64,000 bases of DNA, taken from Flavobacterium johnsoniae. GTDB lineage: Bacteria; Bacteroidota; Bacteroidia; Flavobacteriales; Flavobacteriaceae. Positions 16,873 to 25,490 of the stretch are shown in pieces (positions within the stretch are counted from its first letter, which is position 1; each line of letters begins with the position of its first letter). The stretch lies in the NCBI RefSeq assembly GCF_030388325.1, contig NZ_CP103794.1, positions 1,054,001-1,118,000 on the forward strand, written 5' to 3'. The notes below the pieces were generated by a model. It ran no database searches, was not told the DNA's origin, and saw only the letters and a program-made list of their open reading frames with translations. A program made the translations under genes and the position numbers.

Positions 16873-17463
16873 ATGAGTCAAGGAAAATTTCAGAATAAAT
16901 ACCGTATTTCTTCAATAAGAGCTCAATGCTGGGATTATGGTTGGAATGGAGCCTATTTTATAACTATCTGTACACAAGACAGAAAACATTATTTTGGAGA
17001 AATTCAAAATAATAAAATGATTTTATCGCATGCCGGAATTATTGCCGATTTATTATGGCATCAAATTCCATCACACCATAAAAATGTGGAATTGGGTGAT
17101 TTTGTGGTCATGCCAAATCATATTCACGGAATTTTGATAATTAATAAACCATTGGATAATATTGATTTGGATTTCGAAAATGACGGCAATATTGTACAGA
17201 CAGGGCATGCCCTGTCTCAACACGCCCTGTCTCCACGATTTCAAAACATTGGAAAAAATACTATTTCGTCAATTGTTGGATCCTATAAATCTGCAGTAAC
17301 CAAACATGCCAATAGATTAGGATATCCACATCAATGGCAAAAATTATTTTATGATAATATCATTAGAAGCAATAATGATTATCAAAGAATTTCTGATTAT
17401 ATTGTTTCAAATCCCGAAAAATGGGAAAAAGATAAATTTAAAGCAGAAAATAAATCAAAATGA
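16873..17463 (+). CDS. REP-associated tyrosine transposase (RAYT, Y1/HUH type)
   Basis: 196 residues. This single-strand DNA endonuclease family is thought to mobilise REP palindromes. Visible: the N-terminal YRISSIRAQCWDY and GAYFITICTQDRKHYFG strands, the HUH motif in VVMPNHIHGIL (His83 and His85), and the helix SDYIVSNPEKWEKD with the likely catalytic Tyr176. Residues 109-121 (QTGHALSQHALSP) are encoded by a 20-bp palindrome plus a repeat of one arm, in a poorly conserved linker. A related palindrome lies 22 bp after the stop. It sits alone between the GH3-type and nucleosidase-like genes and looks intact. Confidence 0.9.
   Translation: MSQGKFQNKYRISSIRAQCWDYGWNGAYFITICTQDRKHYFGEIQNNKMILSHAGIIADLLWHQIPSHHKNVELGDFVVMPNHIHGILIINKPLDNIDLDFENDGNIVQTGHALSQHALSPRFQNIGKNTISSIVGSYKSAVTKHANRLGYPHQWQKLFYDNIIRSNNDYQRISDYIVSNPEKWEKDKFKAENKSK
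17198..17217. repeat. 20-bp perfect palindrome inside the RAYT gene
   Basis: AGACAGGGCATGCCCTGTCT. The arm GCCCTGTCTC recurs at 17224-17233, exactly 15 bp on, so the frame is kept. The core GGCATGCC is shared with the palindrome at 17486-17505. Confidence 0.93.
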
Positions 17464-17485
17464 TTAAAAAAAAATGATATTGTGG

Positions 17486-17505
17486 ATACAAGGCATGCCT
17501 TGTAT
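17486..17505. repeat. 20-bp perfect palindrome downstream of the RAYT gene
   Basis: ATACAAGGCATGCCTTGTAT, 22 bp after the RAYT stop. It matches the in-gene palindrome in the pattern A.ACA.GGCATGCC.TGT.T. Confidence 0.93.
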
Positions 17506-17538
17506 TTGCTTACATTTGAGTTTACAAAATAATACAGA

Positions 17539-19218
17539 ATGAAAGAAACCAAACATATATCAAGATCAAGAGCGCAGGAATCTTCTGCGGCTATAGAAAA
17601 AATGTACATTACAATGCGCCATTTATTCAACCGTGGTTTTTACAAACCAATGGGAGTTTCTGGCGATAGCTTACGCGAATCATTATTAGCATTAAGACCT
17701 GAAATCTACGGAAATATTGCCGAAGAAAAAGTAGAATTAAACGGACTTTTATACGTCATTGAACGTCTTCCAATCGGAATTGAACAATGTCGTTTTATCA
17801 ATTTAACTTCAGACGAAGGATATTCTAAATCGCATTTTCAAGCAATTGTTCCTCCAAAAAGAAGAAGAAATTGTTACAGAATCGACGAAGAGCAAATGAA
17901 CGTAGAAATTACGCGCGGACGTTCTGATATTTATGATATTCTAACGCATTTGACTTTCATTTTCATAGAATCTCATAAAATTAAAAATAGAGTTTTAATT
18001 GATGATGGAGGCGAAGTTTCTCGCGATTGGCAGAAATTGGAACAAGCAGTAATGCAAACCAAAAAGCTGACACAGATTGAAAAAGAGAAAGCAATTTCGC
18101 ACGTTGCCAATATTTTAGCCAGAACTTTTGAAGAAGTTTTGGATATTTACGATGCTTTTGGTTCAGAAAATGCGCCAGATCGTTTCTTGCACGTTATTTA
18201 TTGGTTAGGAAAATTAGCGATCGAAGAAATTGTTGAAAACAACAAAAGAACGATTACTTTTAGTCCAGTTTTGCGTGAACGTTTAGGACATCACATTCAC
18301 GGAGAAATCTGGGCAACAAACATAAAAGAGGTTTTAAAAGCAAACGACTTATTGAAAAGACCGATTCACGTTATCAGTGCGAATATGCACAGTGTGATGA
18401 ATTCGATTTTTGCAACGCCTTTGCTAAAAACAAAATTTAAAGGAAAAACAGATTTCTTTATTTATGAAGAATTAAGCAGTTCTGGCTCAAAAGAAATTAG
18501 AGGTCAAGTTGAAGAACTAGCGTTGAAAAACGGAATGATCTCGTTACCAGATGCTTCAGGAACAAACATCGACGTTCAGATTTTTGATACCGCTCAAATT
18601 GACTGGTCAAAAACAGCTTTTTCGCATGCCAATGTGGGTGAAGATAAACCAGTAATTATCGTAATGGATTACGCTTTTGGTGAGCAAGCTTACGAAACAA
18701 TTGACGAACTTTTAAAACCATTCAAAAAAGAAACTTTACTAAATGTAAAATCGGTTTCTATAATGGGGAAAGCGGGAATTTTGGAAGGCGGAAAAGGAGA
18801 TATCATGATTCCGACAGCGCATATCAACGAAGGAACGGCAGATAATTATTTCTTCGAAAATGAATTAACTGGTGCCATGTTTGAAGGAAATGATATTGAT
18901 ATTTACGAAGGTGCAATGGTTACGGTTCTTGGAACATCATTGCAAAATAGAGATTTATTGAAATTTTTCCACGAATCGACTTGGGGCGTAATTGGTCTTG
19001 AAATGGAAGGTTCTTATTATCAAAAAGCGATTCAATCGGCATCAAAAATTAGAAAAAGTGTGCCGCACGATATTAAAGTTCGTTACGCATATTACGCATC
19101 AGATAATCCTTTAGAAACAGGAAGTACATTAGCTTCTGGCGGATTGGGAACAACGGGCGTAAAACCAACTTATTTGATTACAATTAAAATTTTAGAACAG
19201 ATTTTTAATATAAAATAG
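17539..19218 (+). CDS. Conserved protein with AMP-nucleosidase-like C-terminus (DUF6909-like)
   Basis: 559 residues, soluble. The N-terminal half (about 1-270) is helical and of no family I know in function. The C-terminal half looks like the nucleoside phosphorylase/nucleosidase fold: VIIVMDYAFGEQAYETIDEL, a glycine-rich SIMGKAGILEGGKGDIMIPTAHI, VIGLEMEGSYYQKAI in the place of the EME substrate motif, and YAYYASDNPLETG resembling the SDxP motif of AMP nucleosidase. A role in purine nucleotide turnover is inferred only. It precedes the Wzz-like gene by 8 bp, so it may lead that operon. Confidence 0.6.
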   Translation: MKETKHISRSRAQESSAAIEKMYITMRHLFNRGFYKPMGVSGDSLRESLLALRPEIYGNIAEEKVELNGLLYVIERLPIGIEQCRFINLTSDEGYSKSHFQAIVPPKRRRNCYRIDEEQMNVEITRGRSDIYDILTHLTFIFIESHKIKNRVLIDDGGEVSRDWQKLEQAVMQTKKLTQIEKEKAISHVANILARTFEEVLDIYDAFGSENAPDRFLHVIYWLGKLAIEEIVENNKRTITFSPVLRERLGHHIHGEIWATNIKEVLKANDLLKRPIHVISANMHSVMNSIFATPLLKTKFKGKTDFFIYEELSSSGSKEIRGQVEELALKNGMISLPDASGTNIDVQIFDTAQIDWSKTAFSHANVGEDKPVIIVMDYAFGEQAYETIDELLKPFKKETLLNVKSVSIMGKAGILEGGKGDIMIPTAHINEGTADNYFFENELTGAMFEGNDIDIYEGAMVTVLGTSLQNRDLLKFFHESTWGVIGLEMEGSYYQKAIQSASKIRKSVPHDIKVRYAYYASDNPLETGSTLASGGLGTTGVKPTYLITIKILEQIFNIK

Positions 19219-19226
19219 CACTTTAA

Positions 19227-20216
19227 ATGAGTACAAAAGTACCACAAAATTCAGAAGATCAAGAAGTTGATTTGGCTTTGATTTCGAAGAAGATTAACAG
19301 CTTTTTTGAATCTATTAAAACTTCTATTTTTAATGGAATCCAGTTTTTTGTTCGAAATTGGATTGTTGTTTTAATATTAGTCGTGACTGGTTTTGGACTT
19401 GGCATTTTTTTAGATAAAACTCAAAAGAGTTATGAGCATCAAATCATTGTAACGCCAAATTTTGGAAGTACAGATTATTTGTATGCAAAAATTGATCTGA
19501 TAGATTCAAAAATTAAGGAAAAAGATACTTTATTTTTAAAAAATATAGTAGGAATTCAACAACCAGAAGTTTTGAAATCTATTGAAATAAAGCCTCTTGC
19601 AGATGTTTATAATTTTATAAAGAATAAGCCTGAAAATTTCGAATTAATAAAATTGATGGCTGAAGATGGTGATATCAATAAGGTTCTTCAAGAAAATATA
19701 ACGAGTAAAAACTATACTTTTCAGAGTATAATTTTAGGAACAAAAACAAAAATATCAGAAGACAAAATTGTTAAACCGCTTTTAAAATACTTTAATACTT
19801 CTGATTATTATAGCAAAGTGCAAAAAGAAGCGTATCGAAGTGTTCAGTTAAAAATCAGCAAAAACGATACAATTATTAAGCAAATAGATGGCATTTTAAA
19901 TAATGTTTCTAAATCTACAAGTAGTAATGCTAAAAGTGACAAACTGGTTTATTACAACGAAAATACACAGTTAAATGATGTCATTAAAACAAAAGATGGC
20001 TTAATTAACGAGCAAGCGATTCATCAAATTGAATTAATTACATTTGATAAAATCGTTAAAGAAACCAGTATTACTGCTAATATTGAGTCTGTAAAACTTA
20101 TAGACAGATATTTAAAATTTACATTGCCTGTTTTATTTGTGGCACTTTTTGTCTTTTTGAAATTTTTTATCGCATTTTATAAAAGACAAAAGCATTTAAG
20201 TTCTGATTTGAAATAA
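19227..20216 (+). CDS. Wzz-like two-helix membrane protein (putative chain-length determinant type)
   Basis: 329 residues. One membrane helix near the N-terminus (about 45-63, WIVVLILVVTGFGLGIFL), a long periplasmic region (about 65-290), and a second helix near the C-terminus (about 295-315). This is the topology of Wzz/Wzc-type polysaccharide co-polymerases, which set glycan length, but I see no clear Wzz sequence signature, and the start of the domain (KSYEHQIIVTPNFGSTDYLY) only loosely recalls it. Position directly before flippase and polymerase genes supports the idea. No kinase domain is present. Confidence 0.55.
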   Translation: MSTKVPQNSEDQEVDLALISKKINSFFESIKTSIFNGIQFFVRNWIVVLILVVTGFGLGIFLDKTQKSYEHQIIVTPNFGSTDYLYAKIDLIDSKIKEKDTLFLKNIVGIQQPEVLKSIEIKPLADVYNFIKNKPENFELIKLMAEDGDINKVLQENITSKNYTFQSIILGTKTKISEDKIVKPLLKYFNTSDYYSKVQKEAYRSVQLKISKNDTIIKQIDGILNNVSKSTSSNAKSDKLVYYNENTQLNDVIKTKDGLINEQAIHQIELITFDKIVKETSITANIESVKLIDRYLKFTLPVLFVALFVFLKFFIAFYKRQKHLSSDLK

Positions 20217-20241
20217 TATTTAAGATTAAAATATATTTTTG
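20207..20241 (+). promoter_or_regulatory. Promoter of the lipoprotein gene at 20256
   Basis: TTTG (20207-20210), a 23-nt gap, then TATTTTTG (20234-20241), matching the Bacteroidota consensus. It overlaps the end of the preceding gene. The start codon follows 14 bp later. Confidence 0.6.
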
Positions 20242-20255
20242 CGCAAAAAAATCCA

Positions 20256-20765
20256 ATGAAGATAAAGTTTATAATATCAGTTTTAATTTGTGGACTTCTT
20301 TTTAGCTCATGCAAAGAAGAAAAAGTGGTAAAACAAAAGAAAAATTTTTCTGTTGTAATTGAAGGCATATTTGAAAAAAACGATAAAATTCAAGTTTTCT
20401 ACTTAATTGCTGGAGATGTCTGGAAAGATGAAAATTCTGTTTCGCGACCAGTTTACGCTTCAAAGGAAATGCAAAAAATAGTTGTCGATTTTTCTGAGAA
20501 AGTTGTTCCAGAAAACATTAGAGTCGATTTAGGATTTAATCCGACGCAATCTAATGTTACGATTAAAAATATTTCGGTAAAATACAATTCAAAAATTATT
20601 GATGGCGATTTTGAGAAATATACGAAGTACTTTTATCCGAATGAATTTGTTACTTGGGATCCTAACTATTTTGGATATAAACTGAATGTTATAGATGGTA
20701 AATATGATCCTTTTTTAATGGGTAATGATGAACTTGCTATTCAGTTAGTAAAAATTACTGAATAA
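20256..20765 (+). CDS. Hypothetical lipoprotein
   Basis: 169 residues. A lipoprotein signal peptide ends in the lipobox LFSSC (Cys20). The mature part is beta-rich, with WKDENSVSRPVYASKEMQKI and YPNEFVTWDPNYFGY-like segments that suggest a beta-sandwich; I do not recognise the family. It has its own promoter inside the upstream gene and its own terminator, so it is expressed apart from the flippase operon that follows, though its place in the locus suggests a role at the cell surface. Confidence 0.65.
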   Translation: MKIKFIISVLICGLLFSSCKEEKVVKQKKNFSVVIEGIFEKNDKIQVFYLIAGDVWKDENSVSRPVYASKEMQKIVVDFSEKVVPENIRVDLGFNPTQSNVTIKNISVKYNSKIIDGDFEKYTKYFYPNEFVTWDPNYFGYKLNVIDGKYDPFLMGNDELAIQLVKITE

Positions 20766-20766
20766 C

Positions 20767-20797
20767 AAAAACTACTTCAAAAGGTGAAGTAGTTTTT
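20767..20797 (+). terminator. Terminator of the lipoprotein gene
   Basis: A perfect 12-bp stem AAAACTACTTCA / TGAAGTAGTTTT with a 6-nt loop and a trailing T-run, 2 bp after the stop. Confidence 0.9.
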
Positions 20798-20821
20798 TAT
20801 TTCGGCTACACTTTTAAACTA

Positions 20822-22069
20822 ATGAATTTAAAAAAAATTGAATTTAAAGAAATTCGAAATTATCTAATTTTCGGATCAGGTCAGTTTGTTAATTTATTAG
20901 CTCCATTACTTGTAGCTCCTTATGTAATATCGGTTTGCGGAATTGAACAATGGGGAAAAATCGGCGCTGCAACATCTGTTTTTATAATATTGGAAATATT
21001 TATAGATTTTGGTTCTAAACTTTTGGGAGTAAAAGAAATAAGTTCTAATAAAGAAAACAAAAATCGTGTTTCAGACTATCTTAGTATAACGTATGCTTTC
21101 CGTTTAATTGCGCTATTATTTATTCTTTTCTGCCTCATTTTAATTTTAATTTTGGTTCCGAATTTAGATTTCAAATTATATTTTTTGGGATCTTGTTTGT
21201 TGATATCGCAGTTTTTTAATCCGATTTGGTTTTATATTGGTGTTGAAAATTTTAAAAGAATTAATCGCATAATAATCTTTTCTAAAGCAATTTATGTTCT
21301 TTCGGTTTATTTCATTGTAAATCAGAAATCAGATTATGTATATGTGGTTTTTTTATTGGGAATAGCCAACATAGTTGTTTATTCGTATTATTACCTAAAG
21401 ATATATAAAGAGTATAATATGTCTTTATTAACGGTTTCTAAAAGCAAATTGATTGAAAGCGTAAAAAGAGAATATCCAATTGTTGTTTCTAATTTATCTA
21501 TAGCCGTTTACACAAATTTCCCGATTCTGATTATAAAATATGTTCTGGGAGATTTTTATGCCGGAATTTACAAAGTTGGAGATATGTTTTTAAGCGTTTT
21601 AAGAAGTTATCTGACAGTATTTTTCAACGTAAGTTTTCCTAAATTTTGCAGTATTTATTTTGAAAATAAAAGGGAAGCAATCTTGCATTTGAAGAAGATA
21701 AACATAGTCAATATCCTGTTTTTATCTTTGATAGTCGTTACTTTATATTTCGTGTCGTTTTTCTTTTTAAATGAGTTTGGTTTAGATAAAAAATTAACGA
21801 ATTCACTTTTATTTTGTAAAGACTTTTTATTTGTTTCTTTGATTGTGGCATTAAATATACCATTCTATCAAATGTTGCTGTTGAAAAATCACCAAAACAA
21901 AATTGCCCAAATATCATTTTTTGGATCAATTTTAATGTTTATAAGCTGTTATTTTCTATCCAAAAATTTCAATTTGCAAGGAAGTATAATTTCAATATAT
22001 ATTGTCGAAATATTTATAACTACATCTATTATTATCTCAAGTTTATCGCTTTTTAAAAAGAATGATTAA
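20822..22069 (+). CDS. Wzx-type oligosaccharide flippase
   Basis: 415 residues with about twelve hydrophobic segments. The N-terminal LIFGSGQFVNLLAPLLVAPYVISVCGIEQWGKIGAATSVF matches the RfbX/Wzx branch of the MOP superfamily, which moves undecaprenyl-linked oligosaccharides across the inner membrane. Its 3' end overlaps the next gene (GT2) by 8 bp. It starts the tightly packed run of genes 20822-27820. A second flippase, more distant, lies at 52881. Confidence 0.87.
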   Translation: MNLKKIEFKEIRNYLIFGSGQFVNLLAPLLVAPYVISVCGIEQWGKIGAATSVFIILEIFIDFGSKLLGVKEISSNKENKNRVSDYLSITYAFRLIALLFILFCLILILILVPNLDFKLYFLGSCLLISQFFNPIWFYIGVENFKRINRIIIFSKAIYVLSVYFIVNQKSDYVYVVFLLGIANIVVYSYYYLKIYKEYNMSLLTVSKSKLIESVKREYPIVVSNLSIAVYTNFPILIIKYVLGDFYAGIYKVGDMFLSVLRSYLTVFFNVSFPKFCSIYFENKREAILHLKKINIVNILFLSLIVVTLYFVSFFFLNEFGLDKKLTNSLLFCKDFLFVSLIVALNIPFYQMLLLKNHQNKIAQISFFGSILMFISCYFLSKNFNLQGSIISIYIVEIFITTSIIISSLSLFKKND

Positions 22070-23051
22070 GAAAACAGATTTTACCGATACTTTAAATACG
22101 ACTTCTTTAGATCGTAAGGTTTATATCGTGATTCTAAATCATAAAGGATCTCGGGATACGATAGAATGTCTCGAAAGTATTTTAGAATTAAATTATCTTA
22201 ATTATCAAGTTGTAGTTGTAGACAATAGCGAAATAGATGCGCCATTTCAAACATTATTAAATTGGGCGACATTGAATAAAATAAAATTTGATCAAACAAT
22301 TGAAAAGGAATTAGATCTTACCATTGCCAAAAGTCAGATTGTATTTGTAAAAGCCGAAAAAAACAAAGGATTTGCTGCCGGAAATAATATTGCGCTGAAT
22401 GCTATTTTAAAGATCAAAGAGTTTGATTCTTACATTTGGATATTGAATAATGATACTGTTGTAGATAAAGAATCATTAAAAGCTCAGATTTCGTATTTAG
22501 AAATGCATCAAAATTCTAAAATAGGAATTCTAGGAAGTAAGCTAGTATATTATTATAAAAAAGATACTTTACAAGCTATTGGAGGTAAGTTTAGTGAAAA
22601 ATTTTACATCTCAAGCCATATTGGAGAAGGAGAATCAATTAATAAATCAAAATCTGAATTTGAGCAAATTGATTATGTAATTGGAGCATCAATGTTTGTA
22701 ACCTATCCGTTTTTAGCAGAAGTTGGTATTTTGTGCGAAGATTTTTTTCTTTTTTATGAAGAATTAGATTGGGCATATAGAGCCAAACAGAAAGGCTGGA
22801 GTTTAGATTCGTGTTTAGAATCTGTGGTTTTTCATAAAGAAGGCGCAACTATTGGATCTTCATACAATTCAAAACAAAAATCTTTTTTTTCTGAAATAAA
22901 TGTGTTTAAAAGCAGAAAGATTTTTGTTCAAAAATATTATAAACTCGGATTCAGATTTTATGTATCGAGCTTATTATTGATTTTAAATAGAATTAGAAAA
23001 GGGAAACTTAAACTCGGATTAGAATTGTTAAAGATTACTTTTTACAAATGA
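22062..23051 (+). CDS. Glycosyltransferase family 2 protein
   Basis: 329 residues. GT-A fold: VYIVILNHKGSRDTIECLESILEL at the start, VVVVDNSE, KNKGFAAGNNIAL and WILNNDTVVD as the nucleotide-sugar and metal-binding region, then GASMFVTYPFLAEVGILCEDFFLFYEELDWAYRAKQKGW with the ED..W catalytic-base area. The N-KG-A-GNN pattern is usual for rhamnosyltransferase-like GT2. The sugar and acceptor are unknown. It starts 8 bp inside the flippase gene and overlaps the following membrane gene by 4 bp. Confidence 0.92.
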   Translation: MIKKTDFTDTLNTTSLDRKVYIVILNHKGSRDTIECLESILELNYLNYQVVVVDNSEIDAPFQTLLNWATLNKIKFDQTIEKELDLTIAKSQIVFVKAEKNKGFAAGNNIALNAILKIKEFDSYIWILNNDTVVDKESLKAQISYLEMHQNSKIGILGSKLVYYYKKDTLQAIGGKFSEKFYISSHIGEGESINKSKSEFEQIDYVIGASMFVTYPFLAEVGILCEDFFLFYEELDWAYRAKQKGWSLDSCLESVVFHKEGATIGSSYNSKQKSFFSEINVFKSRKIFVQKYYKLGFRFYVSSLLLILNRIRKGKLKLGLELLKITFYK

Positions 23052-24364
23052 AAATTAAGATAAAAACATTAGTATTTTTTGTGGTGCTTTTAATGGCATT
23101 ATATCAAGATTTTCCGTTGGTAAATGTCTTTGGAGAAATCGCGCGTTCGCCCATTATATTCTTAACACTTCCGATGTTAATTTATATTTTGATGCATCAG
23201 AAATTGATACTTTCAAAATACACCAGATATTTCATGTACTATATCTTTTATGTATTTATAATATCATTAATATTTATTCCGATTGTGTATTATTTGAATG
23301 GTTCGTTTGTAATAATGAAAGAAAACATTCTAATAAAAGCTATAAAACTATTTGTATATCCGGTTTCAATATTGATTTTTTATCAGTTTGTATATATGCT
23401 CTTTAGCTCTGGAAAAAACAGTTTTAATTATTTTTTTAATGCATTAATTAGTCTGCAAGTTCTGTTTGCCATTTACTTATTTTTTGAAGTGATTTTTTTA
23501 AAGAAAGAAACCATTTTTGCCGCGTTCTTGCATTCAGATAATTTAAAATATTACCGAGTTCGATTATTAACTCTCGAAGAAAGCTGGATTGGAACCGTAT
23601 TAACAATCTTTATTTTCATTCCCATTTTTCTGGCAAATTATTTAGAAAAACCAAAAAAAATAAAAGAGAGAATTTATCTTTTATCAGCCTTTATATTTCT
23701 TTATTATACTTTTTTTAGCGAGTCAAAAGGATACCTTTTGTTAATAGTTGTTTCTGTTTTACCAATGACAATTCAATATATGTACAGTCACAATAAACTG
23801 AGAATGGTTTTATTAATTGGCTCTCCCATATTTTTAGTAATTGCCATATTTGTAGTTGTTATTTTGCAGCAAAATATTGATGAACAACTTCATACAAGCA
23901 TAACTTTTGGTACGCGATTTACATCATATTTAGCCTCATTAAAAGTTTTTATAACGCATCCTTTTGGAATTGGCTGGAGCGGTTTTATTTATTATTATCC
24001 AGAAGCGATTAGAGATATAATAAATACATCTTGGGTAAGTACATTAAATTTGCAGGAAATCAAAGGATATTTGACAACAACAAAAGCATTGTCTACAAAA
24101 ACCGATTTTTTTGATAATTTGATGTATGGCGGATTTGGCTTTATTGTTTTCTTCTATAACTTCTTTGTGAAAAGATATTTTTTCTTTTCTAAATTTCGTA
24201 ATTCAAATTTCTTTTTTATTAAAGTTCCTTTATTATTTTGCATCTTGGCAGGAGTAATTTATATTACTTTTTATATAAAGTATGAAGTATGGTTTTTAAT
24301 GGCCTTTTTAGATGTTTTACAAAGTCAAATAACAAAAGAAAATGAACATACTTATAGTAACTAG
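23048..24364 (+). CDS. Multi-pass membrane protein, probable Wzy-type polymerase
   Basis: 438 residues with about eleven hydrophobic segments and a larger extracytoplasmic loop (about 285-355, containing FGTRFTSYLASLKVFITHPFGIGWSGF). The phrase HPFGIGWSGF resembles the H-x3-G-G site of O-antigen polymerases and ligases. In this place, between flippase and glycosyltransferases, Wzy is the natural reading, but the ligase-type gene at 25465 could serve instead. It overlaps both neighbours (4 and 23 bp), so translation is probably coupled. Confidence 0.65.
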   Translation: MKIKIKTLVFFVVLLMALYQDFPLVNVFGEIARSPIIFLTLPMLIYILMHQKLILSKYTRYFMYYIFYVFIISLIFIPIVYYLNGSFVIMKENILIKAIKLFVYPVSILIFYQFVYMLFSSGKNSFNYFFNALISLQVLFAIYLFFEVIFLKKETIFAAFLHSDNLKYYRVRLLTLEESWIGTVLTIFIFIPIFLANYLEKPKKIKERIYLLSAFIFLYYTFFSESKGYLLLIVVSVLPMTIQYMYSHNKLRMVLLIGSPIFLVIAIFVVVILQQNIDEQLHTSITFGTRFTSYLASLKVFITHPFGIGWSGFIYYYPEAIRDIINTSWVSTLNLQEIKGYLTTTKALSTKTDFFDNLMYGGFGFIVFFYNFFVKRYFFFSKFRNSNFFFIKVPLLFCILAGVIYITFYIKYEVWFLMAFLDVLQSQITKENEHTYSN

Positions 24365-25490
24365 TTTCTTTCCGTATCCACCTCATTTTGGCGGAGCTTT
24401 TGATGTTTTAGAACGTATAAAAGGAATAAAATCTTTAGGACACGAAATTGATTTAGTCTGCACTTGCAAAGAATTTCCAGAACAAAAAAATATAGATTTT
24501 ATGAAACAATTTATAAATGAACTTACAATTGTTTCCAGAAAAAATAAAATCACCGATTTATTCTCTTCAAAACCGCTTCAAGTAGTTTCTAGAATCGCCC
24601 TTAAAAAAGTATCACTAACAAAGAATTATGATCTGACAATTTTAGAATCTGAAAGTGTTGGAATTATACTTGAAAACAAAAGTTTTAAAACAGCCAAAAC
24701 AATAGTTAGAGTTCATAATAATGAATCAGATTATTTTTTTCAATTAGCCAAAAGTGCAAAAAAACAAACAGACAAATTGTATTATTATCTTGAAGGAATA
24801 AAATACAAAACCTATTCTAAAACAATTTTTGAAAAAGCAGATAGACTTTGGTTTATTTCTAACGAAGAAATAAATAACAATAGTTTTAAGCCATTTGTCA
24901 ATAAATCCACCTATTTGCCAGCATCTGTAAACGATGCTTTTGCAGAACAAGAATTATCTAGTAAAACAGTGCTTTTTATTGGCGCTTTATTTATGCCAAA
25001 TAATGTAGAAGCAATAATGTGGTATTTGCAAAACGTTCATTCATTATTGGTTGCAGAAAAAAATTATAAGCTAATAATTGTTGGAAGTACAGGCGACAAA
25101 GAACCCAAAATATTTGAAGATAAATTTAAGTCATTTTCAAACGTTGAGGTTCGATTAAATCAAAGCGATTTGAGCAATTGTTATTCAGAATCAACCATTT
25201 TTATTAATCCGATGCTGCATGGAGCTGGCGTAAAGTTAAAAACCATAAACGCCATCCAAAACGGCTTAATTTTAATTTCTTCTAAAGTTGGAGCAGAAGG
25301 AATAGGATTGATAAAAGAAGAAATGTATTTTGAGGCGAATACATCAGAAGATTTTTCAAAATCAATAATTAAAGTCTTTAATATGAATGTTGACGAGAAA
25401 CAAAAAATGGTAAGAAATGCCCAAAATCTTTTAATACAAAATAATTATTTATCTATTTTGAAAAATGAAATTCAGGATGAAAATAAATAA
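24342..25490 (+). CDS. Glycosyltransferase (GT4-like, GT-B fold)
   Basis: 382 residues. Starts MNILIVTSFFPYPPHFGGAFD, the Rossmann strand and glycine loop of GT-B enzymes. The second half has LFIGALFMPNNVEAIMWYLQN, KLIIVGSTGDKEPKIFEDKF and INPMLHGAGVKLKTINAIQNGL, which resembles the EAxxxG donor-binding region of PelF/GT1-GT4 enzymes (GAGVKxKxxxAL). Substrate unknown. It overlaps the previous gene by 23 bp and the next by 26 bp, so the operon is unusually compact here. Confidence 0.85.
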   Translation: MNILIVTSFFPYPPHFGGAFDVLERIKGIKSLGHEIDLVCTCKEFPEQKNIDFMKQFINELTIVSRKNKITDLFSSKPLQVVSRIALKKVSLTKNYDLTILESESVGIILENKSFKTAKTIVRVHNNESDYFFQLAKSAKKQTDKLYYYLEGIKYKTYSKTIFEKADRLWFISNEEINNNSFKPFVNKSTYLPASVNDAFAEQELSSKTVLFIGALFMPNNVEAIMWYLQNVHSLLVAEKNYKLIIVGSTGDKEPKIFEDKFKSFSNVEVRLNQSDLSNCYSESTIFINPMLHGAGVKLKTINAIQNGLILISSKVGAEGIGLIKEEMYFEANTSEDFSKSIIKVFNMNVDEKQKMVRNAQNLLIQNNYLSILKNEIQDENK

